Origin: Comamonadaceae bacterium CD01
GTDB taxonomy: Bacteria; Pseudomonadota; Gammaproteobacteria; Burkholderiales; Burkholderiaceae_C
Direction: 5' to 3'
DNA length: 44,873 nt
Assembly (NCBI GenBank): GCA_002894305.1
Contig: PGEI01000014.1
Location: 1 to 44,873, forward strand
Part shown: positions 15,765-23,624 of the stretch, piece after piece
How the letters are laid out: every line of letters begins with the position of its first letter
Position numbering within the stretch: the first letter of the stretch is position 1
Position numbers and translations under genes: made by a program
Notes under the pieces: model-generated
What the model was told of the DNA's origin: nothing
Databases searched by the model: none
What the model saw: the letters and a program-made list of their open reading frames with translations, nothing else

Positions 15765-16952
15765 ATGACCCGCCCCCTCGACGGCATCACCGTCATCTCC
15801 CTGGAACACGCCGTCGCCGCGCCGTTTGCCACGCGCCAGCTTGCCGACCTGGGCGCGCGCGTGATCAAGGTCGAGCGCCCCGGCAGCGGCGACTTTGCGC
15901 GCGGCTACGACCAGCGCGTGCGCGGCCAGTCCTCGCACTTCACCTGGATCAACCGCAGCAAGGAAAGCCTGGCGCTGGACGTCAAGCAGCCGCAGGCCAA
16001 GGCCGCGCTGCTGCAGCTGCTCAAGACCGCCGACGTGCTGGTGCAAAACCTCGCACCCGGCGCGGCCGCACGCATGGGGCTGTCGTATGAAACCCTGAAG
16101 GCGCACAACCCCAGGCTGATCGTCTGTGACATCAGCGGCTACGGCGCCGACGGCCCGTACCGCGACAAAAAAGCCTATGACCTGCTGATCCAGAGCGAGG
16201 CGGGCTTTCTGTCGGTGACCGGCACGCCCGAGACGCCCAGCAAATCCGGCATCTCGGTGGCCGACATTGCTGCCGGCATGTACGCCTACAGCTGCATCCT
16301 CTCGGCCCTGCTGCTGCGCGGCAGGACGGGGAGCGGCAGCCATATCGACGTCTCCATGCTCGAAGCCATGGGCGAGTGGATGGGCTACCCGCTGTACTAC
16401 GCCTTCGACGGCGCACCGCCGCCGCCGCGCACCGGCGCCAGCCACGCCAGCATCTACCCCTATGGCCCGTTCACCGCCGGCGATGGAGGAACAGTGATGC
16501 TGGGCCTGCAGAACGAGCGCGAGTGGAAAAGCTTTTGCGACCAGGTGCTGCAGCGCCCCGAGGTGGCGACCGACCCGCGCTTCTGTTCCAACGCCCAGCG
16601 CAATACGCACCGCACCGAACTGCAGGCGCTGATCCTGCAGGAGTTCGCCGCGCTGACCGCCGCCCAGGTGGTCGAGCGCCTGGAAGCAGCGGCCATCGCC
16701 AACGCCCGCGTCAACGACATGGCCGACCTGTGGGCCCACCCGCAGCTGAAGGCGCGCGATCGCTGGCGCGAAGTGGATTCCCCCGTGGGCCGCATCCCCG
16801 CCCTGCTGCCGCCAGGTGTGAACAGCGCGTTTGACTACCGCATGGATGCCGTGCCCGCCGTGGGCCAGCACAACGCCGCCATCCTGGCTGAGCTGGGGTG
16901 GAGCGCGGAGCAGATCGCTGGAGTTTCTCCCTCCCCCTCTGGGGGAGGGTAG
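15765..16952 (+). CDS. Type III (CaiB/BaiF) CoA-transferase, probable itaconate/C5-dicarboxylate CoA-transferase
   Basis: Family III CoA-transferase, 395 aa. It should transfer CoA, typically from succinyl-CoA, to a C5 dicarboxylate. The catalytic aspartate is Asp139 in KKAYDLLIQSEAG; other family segments are TRQLADLGARVIKVERPG (23-40) and GSHIDVSMLEAMGEWMG. Its place next to an Ich-like hydratase and a CitE-like lyase matches Ict of P. aeruginosa (PA0882). The last residues GVSPSPSGGG and the stop TAG at 16950-16952 are encoded by repeat copy 4, so the native C-terminus has probably been replaced by insertion of the element. The next gene begins beyond the repeat. Confidence 0.88.
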   Translation: MTRPLDGITVISLEHAVAAPFATRQLADLGARVIKVERPGSGDFARGYDQRVRGQSSHFTWINRSKESLALDVKQPQAKAALLQLLKTADVLVQNLAPGAAARMGLSYETLKAHNPRLIVCDISGYGADGPYRDKKAYDLLIQSEAGFLSVTGTPETPSKSGISVADIAAGMYAYSCILSALLLRGRTGSGSHIDVSMLEAMGEWMGYPLYYAFDGAPPPPRTGASHASIYPYGPFTAGDGGTVMLGLQNEREWKSFCDQVLQRPEVATDPRFCSNAQRNTHRTELQALILQEFAALTAAQVVERLEAAAIANARVNDMADLWAHPQLKARDRWREVDSPVGRIPALLPPGVNSAFDYRMDAVPAVGQHNAAILAELGWSAEQIAGVSPSPSGGG

Positions 16953-17042
16953 GGGTGGGGGCCAGCGACGCTCGCGCCCCGAGGCCGGCACGATGCCGGC
17001 GCACCCGCCCCCATCCCAACCTTCCCCCAGAGGGGGAAGGAG
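16927..17042 (-). repeat. Nested-palindrome repeat, copy 4 (inverted)
   Basis: A complete short copy in the opposite orientation to copy 2: on the minus strand it reads CTCCTTCCCCCTCTGGGG, GGTTGGGATGGGGGC, a variable middle with GCCGGCATCGTGCCGGC, then GGCCCCCACCCCTACCC and CTCCCCCAGAGGGGGAG. It supplies the stop codon of the CoA-transferase gene and ends 26 bases before the MmgE/PrpD start. Confidence 0.85.
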
Positions 17043-17068
17043 TGAAAACCAACACCCCGGAGCCCCCC

Positions 17069-18445
17069 ATGAAACAAGAACCCCAAGCCACCATCCACCC
17101 CCTGGCCCAGTTCGCCGCCACCCTGCAGTGGAGCGATGTGCCCACGCCAGTGCAGCGCCGCACCGAAGACCTGTGGGTCGACTGGTTCGGCTCCGTGCTG
17201 GCCGGCTGCAAGGCGCGGCCCGTCGCCAGCATCGTGCGCTTTGCCTTGTCGCAAGGGCCGGCGCAAGGCCCCAGCGAGGTCATCGCCCAGGGCGCGACCA
17301 GCTCGCCCATGATGGCGGCGCTGGCCAACGCCGCCGCCTCGCATTTCGCCGAGCAGGACGACGTGCACAACGGCTCGGTGTTCCACCCCGCGGCCGTGGT
17401 CTTCCCTCCGGCCCTGGCCGTGGCGCAAAGCATAGGCGCCAGCGGAGAGCAGCTGATGGCCGCCTGCGTGGCGGGCTACGAGGTCGGCATACGCGTGGGC
17501 GAATTCCTCGGCCGCAGCCACTACCGCATCTTCCACACCACGGCCACGGCCGGCACGCTGGCTGCGGCCGCCGCCGTGGGGCGGCTGCTGGGGCTCACGC
17601 CCGCGCAGATGCAGCACGCCTTCGGCTCGGCCGGCACGCAGTCGGCGGGGCTGTGGGAATTTTTGCGCACCGCCGCCGACAGCAAGCAGCTGCACACGGC
17701 CCACGCCGCCGCCGCCGGCCTGATGGCCGCTTACCTGGCGCAGGACGGCTTTACCGGCGCGCAGGACATCTTCACCGGCCCGCAGGGCATGGCGGCCGGC
17801 ATGTCCAGCGACGCCAACCCAGCCAAGTTGGCGGACGGCCTGGGCACGCGCTGGGCCACGGCCGAGACATCGTTCAAGTGGCATGCCTCCTGCCGCCACA
17901 CCCACCCCGCCGCCGACGCGCTCTTGCAGGTCATGCAGCAGCACGGCTTGCGGATCGAAGACATCGCCCGGGTAACCTGCCACGTGCACCAGGGCGCCAT
18001 CGACGTGCTGGGCCCGGTGACATCGCCCAGCACGGTGCACCAGTCCAAGTTCTCCATGGGCACGGTGCTGGCCCTGGCAGCGCGCTTTGGCCATGCGGGC
18101 CTGACCGAGTTCGACGCCGAATTTCTTGCCGCCGATACCGTGGCCCTGCGCGACAAAGTGGCCATGGCGCTCGACCCCGAGGTGGACGCCGCCTACCCCC
18201 AGCGCTGGATCGGCAAGGTCACCGTGCAGACCACCGACGGCCGCGTACTGCACGGCCGCGTCGACGAACCCAAGGGCGACCCGGGCAACACGCTGTCACG
18301 CGAAGAAATCACCGCCAAGGCGCTGCGCCTGGCCGACTACGGCGGCGCCGTGGGCGCGCAAGCAGCCCAGGCGGCCGTGGCGCGGCTGTGGCAGGTCGGC
18401 AGCTGGCCGCGTGTGGGCACGCTGGTGGGCGACGCCACGCACTGA
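17069..18445 (+). CDS. MmgE/PrpD family protein
   Basis: MmgE/PrpD-family protein, 458 aa, the usual length. ATG 17069 has GGAG six bases upstream; the frame open upstream is repeat sequence. The family includes 2-methylcitrate dehydratase and cis-aconitate decarboxylase. Visible family parts are the helical domain with ASHFAEQDDVHNGSVFHPAA (residues about 92-111), HTTATAGTLAAAAAVGRLLG, FKWHASCRHTHPAADALLQ and the smaller C-terminal domain from about 270 with KVTVQTTDGRVLHGRV. In this setting it might isomerise, dehydrate or decarboxylate a C5 or C6 acid entering the itaconate-type route. A PrpD-like gene sits in the P. aeruginosa itaconate cluster too, with no assigned reaction. Followed after 9 bases by the lyase. 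Confidence 0.9.
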   Translation: MKQEPQATIHPLAQFAATLQWSDVPTPVQRRTEDLWVDWFGSVLAGCKARPVASIVRFALSQGPAQGPSEVIAQGATSSPMMAALANAAASHFAEQDDVHNGSVFHPAAVVFPPALAVAQSIGASGEQLMAACVAGYEVGIRVGEFLGRSHYRIFHTTATAGTLAAAAAVGRLLGLTPAQMQHAFGSAGTQSAGLWEFLRTAADSKQLHTAHAAAAGLMAAYLAQDGFTGAQDIFTGPQGMAAGMSSDANPAKLADGLGTRWATAETSFKWHASCRHTHPAADALLQVMQQHGLRIEDIARVTCHVHQGAIDVLGPVTSPSTVHQSKFSMGTVLALAARFGHAGLTEFDAEFLAADTVALRDKVAMALDPEVDAAYPQRWIGKVTVQTTDGRVLHGRVDEPKGDPGNTLSREEITAKALRLADYGGAVGAQAAQAAVARLWQVGSWPRVGTLVGDATH

Positions 18446-18454
18446 GGAAGAGGC

Positions 18455-19321
18455 ATGCAACACCACCGCGTCCACGAGGCCTGCTCCTTCCTCTTCGTCC
18501 CCGCCACCCATCCCCAGCGCCTGCCCAAGGCGCTGGCCAGCGGCGCCGACATGGTGATTGCCGACTGGGAGGACGCCGTGGCGCCGGCCGACAAGGCGCG
18601 CGCACGCGGCGCCCTGCTGGAAGCCGCAGGCGCTCTCGACGGTGCGCAGCGCGCGCGCCTGCTGGTGCGCATCAACGCCGAGGGCACGCCCTGGTTTGCC
18701 GACGACCTGCAGGCGCTGGCGCAGCTCACCGCACTGGGCCTGGCCGGCGCCGTGATTCCGAAAGCCGAGCGCGCCGAGACACTGCTGGCCGTGGCGCGCG
18801 CCGCAGGGAGCGGGGCGGCGCTGCTGGCGCTGGTCGAATCCGTGGCCGGGTTGCATGCCGTGGACACGTTGGCCGCCGCGCCCCAGGTCGCGCGCCTGGC
18901 CTTTGGCCACCTGGACTTCCAGGTCGACGCCGGCATGGCCTGCGGCCCGGACGAAGCCGAGCTGCTGCCGATGCGCATGGCCGTGGTGCTGTCCGCGCGC
19001 CGCGCCGGCATGGCCGCGCCCATCGACGGCGTGACCGTGGACACGAAAAATCCCGAGCGCATGACTCTTGATGCCGCACGCGCGCGACGCATGGGCTTTG
19101 GCGGCAAGCTGTGCATCCACCCGGCGCAGGTCGCCCCGCTGCACGCGGCGTTCGACCCGGGCGACGCCGCCGTGGCCCACGCGCAACGCGTGCAGCAGGC
19201 CCTGCAGGCAGCAGGCGGCGGCGTCTGCGTGCTCGACGGCCGCATGGTCGACGCGCCCGTGCTGGCGCAGGCCGAACGAACCCTGGCGCACCACGCAAGG
19301 GCCATGGCGCGCCGCACATGA
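18455..19321 (+). CDS. HpcH/HpaI-family CitE-like lyase, probable (S)-citramalyl-CoA lyase
   Basis: CitE-like TIM-barrel lyase, 288 aa, ATG 18455 preceded by GAGG. It should split citramalyl-CoA to acetyl-CoA and pyruvate with Mg2+. Motifs in order: SFLFVPATHPQRLPKAL (11-27), GADMVIADWEDAV (30-42), LLVRINAEGTPWF with Arg72, ALVESVAGL with the metal-binding Glu128, FGHLDFQVDAG with the second metal ligand Asp154, and GKLCIHPAQV in the C-terminal part. Together with the hydratase and type III CoA-transferase this completes a three-step C5-dicarboxylate route like Ict-Ich-Ccl. The nearest alternatives in the family are malyl-CoA and beta-methylmalyl-CoA lyases. Confidence 0.87.
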   Translation: MQHHRVHEACSFLFVPATHPQRLPKALASGADMVIADWEDAVAPADKARARGALLEAAGALDGAQRARLLVRINAEGTPWFADDLQALAQLTALGLAGAVIPKAERAETLLAVARAAGSGAALLALVESVAGLHAVDTLAAAPQVARLAFGHLDFQVDAGMACGPDEAELLPMRMAVVLSARRAGMAAPIDGVTVDTKNPERMTLDAARARRMGFGGKLCIHPAQVAPLHAAFDPGDAAVAHAQRVQQALQAAGGGVCVLDGRMVDAPVLAQAERTLAHHARAMARRT

Positions 19322-19340
19322 GACCTGCGGATCGCGCCTT

Positions 19341-19530
19341 CACTCCCTCCCCCTTTGGGGCTGAGGGCTGCGGCTCTAGTGGCGCCTGCGCGCAACTGGA
19401 CAGCCCGAAGAGCGGCGGCGTCCCGCCGCCAGCACTGGGGTTGGGGTGGGGGCCAGCGGCGCTTGGGTTCTCTATGCCGGCAAAATGCCTGCGCTCCCGG
19501 CTCCGTCCACCCCCCAAAACGGAAGGGATC
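19341..19530 (+). repeat. Nested-palindrome repeat, copy 5 (long form with inner stem-loop)
   Basis: Long form of the element. After the left arm ending TTTGGGG it has an insert of about 75 bases with an outer stem GGGCTG (19365-19370) / CAGCCC (19401-19406), an inner imperfect stem CTAGTGGCGC / GCGCAACTGG, and a third hairpin GGCGGCGTCCCGCCGCC. The core then resumes with GGGGTGGGGGCC and a degenerate right arm. It fills most of the 248-base gap between the lyase and MFS genes. The stems covary with copy 6. Confidence 0.8.
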
Positions 19531-19569
19531 TGAACGCCGCAGGCATGTAAACCGCCAAAAATCATCAAT

Positions 19570-20838
19570 GTGAATTCTGTCGCTACGCCCCCCTCCTCCG
19601 CCCCCTCCCGCTCCCGCCCGCTGTGGGTCATGCTGCTGGCCCTGCTGTCGGGCTTTGCGCTGAGCCAGTCCTACCGCACCGTCACCGCCATCGTCGCGCA
19701 GGATCTGCAGCACGACTTCGGCCTGTCCGTGCAGGCGCTGGGGGCCTTTGCCGGGCTGTTCGGCCTGTCGTTCGGCGTCGCGCAGCTCTTGATGGGCATT
19801 GCCATGGACCGCTACGGCCTGCGCCGCACGGTGCTGGCGGCCGCGCCGCTGTCGATCGCGGGCGCGGCGCTGTCGGCGCTGGCGCCCGACCATGGCTGGC
19901 TGATGGTCGGGCAGCTGCTGATCGGCGTGGGCTGCTCGCCCGCGTTCCTGGCGTGCACCGTGCTGATCTCGCGCCACTTCCCCAGCGACCGCTTCGCCTT
20001 CTTCTCAGGCCTGAGCCTGGGCATGGGCGGCCTCGGGCTGATGCTGACCGGCACGCCGCTGGCCTGGGTGGTGCAGCACTGGGGCTGGCGCGTGGGCTTT
20101 GGCCTGCTGGCCGGGCTCAGCGCGCTGTCGTGGGTCATCGTCTACGCGCTGGTACGCGAGCCCGAACTGCCGGGCGATGCGCAGCAACCGCGCGAGAGCC
20201 TGCGCCGCTCGCTGCTGGGCCTGCTGGAAATTTTCACGCTGCGCCACACCTGGGGCATCCTGATTCTGGGCATGTCGGGCTACGCGGCCTTTCTGTCGCT
20301 GCGCGGCCTGTGGATGGGCCCGCTGTTGATGAACCGCTTCGGCTTCTCGCTGGTCGACAGCGGCAACGTCGCGCTGGTGCTTTCGGTCATCTCGCTGTTC
20401 GCCCCCGGCAGCTTTGGCCGCATCGACCCCGGGCCGCTGCGCCGGCGCGCCTGGATCGCCAACGCATCACTCGTCATGGCCGGCATGTTTGCCGTGCTGG
20501 CGCTGCTGCAACACGCGGGCGCCGCGGTGGCGCTGATGATCGTGCTGGGCATGGTGTGGGGCTACAGCGTGCTGCAGTACGCCGACGCGCGCGCCTCCTA
20601 CTCCAGCGCGCTCACCGGACGCGCTCTGTCGCTCTACACCATGTCGATGTTCCTGGGCGTGGCGCTGATGCAGTCGGCCACCGGCGCCGTCGCCGCCTGG
20701 GCCGAAACCCAGGAAATCGACCCCTACCGCGCCGTGCTGCTGGCGATTGCACTCTGGCTGGCGCTGGCGTCGATGGCGTTCCGGTTTTTGCCGGCGTCAC
20801 CGCTACTCAAGGCAGCCGCCTCGCCCGACCGACACTGA
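19570..20838 (+). CDS. MFS transporter
   Basis: Major facilitator superfamily permease, 422 aa, about 12 hydrophobic helices in the inner membrane. Recognisable elements are a polar proline- and serine-rich start, TM1 at about 18-38, the loop motif MDRYGLRRTV (about residues 78-87) of the family's GxxxDRxGRR type, and a central loop near 200 with VREPELPGDAQQPRESLRRS. The start is GTG at 19570 with no clear ribosome site; later starts are possible. It follows the C5-acid operon, separated only by repeat copy 5, so uptake of the C5 acid is a reasonable guess, but MFS substrates cannot be read from sequence. It is convergent with the IclR gene. Confidence 0.88.
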   Translation: MNSVATPPSSAPSRSRPLWVMLLALLSGFALSQSYRTVTAIVAQDLQHDFGLSVQALGAFAGLFGLSFGVAQLLMGIAMDRYGLRRTVLAAAPLSIAGAALSALAPDHGWLMVGQLLIGVGCSPAFLACTVLISRHFPSDRFAFFSGLSLGMGGLGLMLTGTPLAWVVQHWGWRVGFGLLAGLSALSWVIVYALVREPELPGDAQQPRESLRRSLLGLLEIFTLRHTWGILILGMSGYAAFLSLRGLWMGPLLMNRFGFSLVDSGNVALVLSVISLFAPGSFGRIDPGPLRRRAWIANASLVMAGMFAVLALLQHAGAAVALMIVLGMVWGYSVLQYADARASYSSALTGRALSLYTMSMFLGVALMQSATGAVAAWAETQEIDPYRAVLLAIALWLALASMAFRFLPASPLLKAAASPDRH

Positions 20839-20854
20839 GCGGAGGGCGCAACCC

Positions 20855-21619
20855 TCAAACCCCCAGCACCCCCTCGACCGAGCGCACCAGCGTGCGCAGG
20901 CGCGGGCCCAGATCGGATTCGAGCTTGCCGTACAGCGGGCTGAACACCGGCACCGACAGCGCGAAGATCCACAGCTCGCTGTCCTGGGGCTGGCTCATCG
21001 GCACGGCAATCGACTCGATCTCGCTGTGCAGGTCGCCGTGGCTGCGGCAAAAACCGTACTGCGCCATGTCTTCGCGCGCGTTCACCAGGCGCTGCTCCAG
21101 CCAGGCGGCGCGCTGCGGGTTGCGTGCCTGCAGGTCGCGCAGGTAGGCCGCGCGCTCGTCCTCGGCCATGCCCAGCAGATAGGCGCGGCCCGTGGCGGTG
21201 CGCGACAGCGACATGGACACGCCCACCTCCTGGCGGAACACCGTGTTGCCCATGCCATTGGCCAGTTCCACCAGGCACAGCTCGCGGCGGTGGCCCACGG
21301 CCAGTTGCACCTGGCCCTCGGTCAGGTCGGCCAGGGCCTGCATGTGGGGGCGGGCGAACTGGCGCAGCGCCATGCGCGTGAGCACGGGCGACGACAGCTG
21401 CAGCAGGCCCAGGCCGGGTACGTACTTGGACAGGCGCTCCGAATAGCGCAGCAGGCCGAGCTCGCACAGCGTCTCGGTCAGGCGAAACAGCGTGGGCTTG
21501 GGCAGGCCGGTCAGATCCATCAGCTCCTTGGCACTGAGCTCCTGGCATTTGTTGGAGAAGCAACGCAGCACGGAAATACCGCGCACCAGGGCGCTGACCA
21601 GTTTGCCGTCCGCTTCCAT
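20855..21619 (-). CDS. IclR-family transcriptional regulator
   Basis: IclR-type regulator, 254 aa from ATG 21619, with an in-frame GTG at 21625. The N-terminal winged HTH covers about residues 7-68, with ELSAKELMDLTGLPKPTLFRLTETL as the helix-turn-helix. The C-terminal ligand-binding domain starts near residue 85 and contains SLSRTATGRAYLLGM, the typical gate to the effector pocket. Members sense small organic acids and control nearby catabolic operons as activator or repressor. It lies 91 bases after the DECR-type SDR and is convergent with the MFS gene. The likely targets are the 21711-29975 beta-oxidation locus or the C5-acid operon; which one cannot be told here. Confidence 0.92.
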   Translation of the reverse strand: MEADGKLVSALVRGISVLRCFSNKCQELSAKELMDLTGLPKPTLFRLTETLCELGLLRYSERLSKYVPGLGLLQLSSPVLTRMALRQFARPHMQALADLTEGQVQLAVGHRRELCLVELANGMGNTVFRQEVGVSMSLSRTATGRAYLLGMAEDERAAYLRDLQARNPQRAAWLEQRLVNAREDMAQYGFCRSHGDLHSEIESIAVPMSQPQDSELWIFALSVPVFSPLYGKLESDLGPRLRTLVRSVEGVLGV

Positions 21620-21710
21620 GTTCACTGTCTATCGATCCCAAAAAGCCTGGATTCTCGCCTGATTCACGTGCCGGCGCGGCTGCGCCAAAGCGCGCGCGCA
21701 GGCCCGGTGC

Positions 21711-22517
21711 TCATGCCCCGTCCCGCGGGACGTAGGACGCGCGCATGTCGCGCCCGCCGCGCAGCGACGAGCCGCCGTCGACCGGGATGACCGCGCCCGT
21801 CACGTAGCCGGCCTGGGGTGACGACAGGAACAGCGCCATGTGGGCGATATCGTCGAGCGTGCCCATGCGCTGCAGCGGCACGCCGGCGACCGCGTCGGCC
21901 AGCGCCTCGGGCGAGGGAGCGAGGCGGCGCATGCCCTCGGTGCCCTCGATCGGCCCGGGCGCGATGGCGTTCACGCGCACGCCCGCCTCGCCCCACTCCA
22001 TGGCCAGCACGCGCGTCATCATGTCGATGCCGGCCTTGGCGGCGCAGGCATGCACCTGGTACATGGTGGGGTTGACGCCCTGCGGCGCCGAGATGTTGAT
22101 GACGCTGGCGCCGGGTTTCTTCAGCATCGGGTAGGCCAGGCGCAGCACGTGGAAGGTGCCGTTCAGGTCGATGTCCACCACGGTCTTGAAGCCATTGGGC
22201 GACAAGTCCTTGGCCGGCGCGATGAAATTACCGGCCGCCCCGGAGACGAGCACGTCAATGTCGCCAAAGCGTTCATGCGCCTGGCGCAGCGCCGCCTCCA
22301 CCGCCGCCGCATCGCGCACGTCGGCGCTGATGCCCAGCGCCTGCGCCCCGAGCGCGCGCAGCCCCTCGGTGGCCTGCTGCACCTTGTCGGGCGAGCGGCT
22401 CATGACGGTGACATGGGCGCCAGCGCGGGCGAACGCCTGGGCAATGCCAAGGTTGATGCCGCTGGTACCGCCGGCGACGAAGACATGGTGGCCTGTGAAG
22501 GAGTGGGTATCGGGCAT
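21711..22517 (-). CDS. SDR-family protein, 2,4-dienoyl-CoA reductase (DECR2) type
   Basis: Short-chain dehydrogenase, 268 aa, resembling peroxisomal 2,4-dienoyl-CoA reductase. The cofactor motif is GGTSGINLGI (16-25). The SDR YxxxK motif is absent: Lys161 is present in YQVHACAAKAG but position 157 is alanine, exactly as in the DECR group. Other DECR features are GAAGNFIAPAKDLSPNGFKT (93-112), DIDLNGTF (115-122), and APGPIEGTEGMRRL. DECR enzymes reduce 2,4-dienoyl-CoA with NADPH to a 3-enoyl-CoA, so the locus may handle unsaturated acids. It starts 9 bases after the stop of the Bug gene and is the last metabolic gene before the IclR regulator. Confidence 0.88.
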   Translation of the reverse strand: MPDTHSFTGHHVFVAGGTSGINLGIAQAFARAGAHVTVMSRSPDKVQQATEGLRALGAQALGISADVRDAAAVEAALRQAHERFGDIDVLVSGAAGNFIAPAKDLSPNGFKTVVDIDLNGTFHVLRLAYPMLKKPGASVINISAPQGVNPTMYQVHACAAKAGIDMMTRVLAMEWGEAGVRVNAIAPGPIEGTEGMRRLAPSPEALADAVAGVPLQRMGTLDDIAHMALFLSSPQAGYVTGAVIPVDGGSSLRGGRDMRASYVPRDGA

Positions 22518-22526
22518 GGCGCGTCC

Positions 22527-23525
22527 TCAGTCGAGCTGCAGCTTCTGGCTGCGGATCAGCTCGCCCCAGTCCTTGCGGTCGCGCTCGACCATCTGCGTGA
22601 ATTGCGCGCTGTCCATGCCGCCGGGCCGGCCACCGAGTTCCTGGTAGCGCTGCACCACGGCCGGATCCTTGAGCTCGGCGATCAGGCCGTCGGTGAGTTT
22701 TTTGACGATCCCGGGCGGCGTCCCGGCGGGCAGGAAGAAACCCATCCAGCCAACCTTGTCGAAGTCCTTCATGCCCAGTTCGGTCATGGTGGGCACGTCG
22801 GGCAGCTCGGGCTCGCGCGTGGCGCCGGTCACGGCCAGGGCGCGTAGCTTGCCGTCCTTGACGTGGACCAGCGAGCCCGTGAGGTTGTCGAACATGAACT
22901 GCGTCTCGCCCGCCACGATGGCCAACGTCGCCGGGGCCGAGCCCCGGTACGGAACGTGCACCACGTCGACCCCCGCGCGCTGGCGAAACAGCTCGCCCAT
23001 CAGGTGCGTGGTCTGGCCCACGCCGGCGGACGAGAACGCCAGCTTGCCGGGCTCCTTCCTGGCCTCGGCGATCAGATCTGCCAGACTTTTGATGGGGGAC
23101 TTCACGGGCACCACCAGCACGTTGGCGAACGAGATCATGTCGGTCAGCGCGATGAAGTCGCCCGGCTTGTAGTTGAGCTTCTGGTAGGCCGTGTAGTTGA
23201 TGGCATTGGAGCCGGTGTTGCCCACCAGTACGGTGTAGCCGTCGGGCTGCGCGCGCGCCACCAGGTTGGCGCCCAGCATGCCGCCCGCGCCGGGCTTGTT
23301 GTCCACCACGATGGGCTGGCCCAGGCGCTCGCCCAGGCGTTGCGCCAAAAAGCGCACCGGCGTGTCGGTGGTGCCGCCGGCCGCGCCCGGCACGACGAAG
23401 GTGATGGGGCGCTGGGGCCAGGCGGCGTCCGCCCAGGCGGCCGGGGCCGCCATCAGGGCGCCCAAGCCCAGCAGAGTGCCGGCTGCGGCCAGGCGCAACG
23501 CGCGGCGGCGGTTGTAGAGGGGCAT
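22527..23525 (-). CDS. Bug/TctC-family binding protein
   Basis: Periplasmic Bug (TctC) receptor, 332 aa. ATG 23525 follows AAGGAG with good spacing. The N-terminus (MPLYNRRRALRLAAAG) has an arginine triplet before a hydrophobic segment and a cleavage site near AWA-D at residues 31-33, so a Tat-like signal is possible. Motifs: WPQRPITFVVPGAAGGTTD, IVVDNKPGAGGMLGANLVA, SSAGVGQTTHLMGELF, VVHVPYRGSAPATLAIV. It lies inside the thiolase, HSD10-type SDR, Bug, DECR-type SDR operon, so its ligand is probably the acid broken down by this locus. No TctAB present. Confidence 0.92.
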   Translation of the reverse strand: MPLYNRRRALRLAAAGTLLGLGALMAAPAAWADAAWPQRPITFVVPGAAGGTTDTPVRFLAQRLGERLGQPIVVDNKPGAGGMLGANLVARAQPDGYTVLVGNTGSNAINYTAYQKLNYKPGDFIALTDMISFANVLVVPVKSPIKSLADLIAEARKEPGKLAFSSAGVGQTTHLMGELFRQRAGVDVVHVPYRGSAPATLAIVAGETQFMFDNLTGSLVHVKDGKLRALAVTGATREPELPDVPTMTELGMKDFDKVGWMGFFLPAGTPPGIVKKLTDGLIAELKDPAVVQRYQELGGRPGGMDSAQFTQMVERDRKDWGELIRSQKLQLD

Positions 23526-23624
23526 GTGTGTCTCCTTGTGCTTGGGCGGCGCGACGGCCGCCTGCGCAATTCACTCGAAAAAGTGAGCTGCTGACGCTTT
23601 ACGGATAAGCGCGAAGGCCGGATG

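Noticed and set aside
16831-19071. A 746-codon frame overlapping the PrpD and lyase genes on the same strand
   Set aside because: Arginine-rich shifted-frame translation through a repeat and two well-supported genes.
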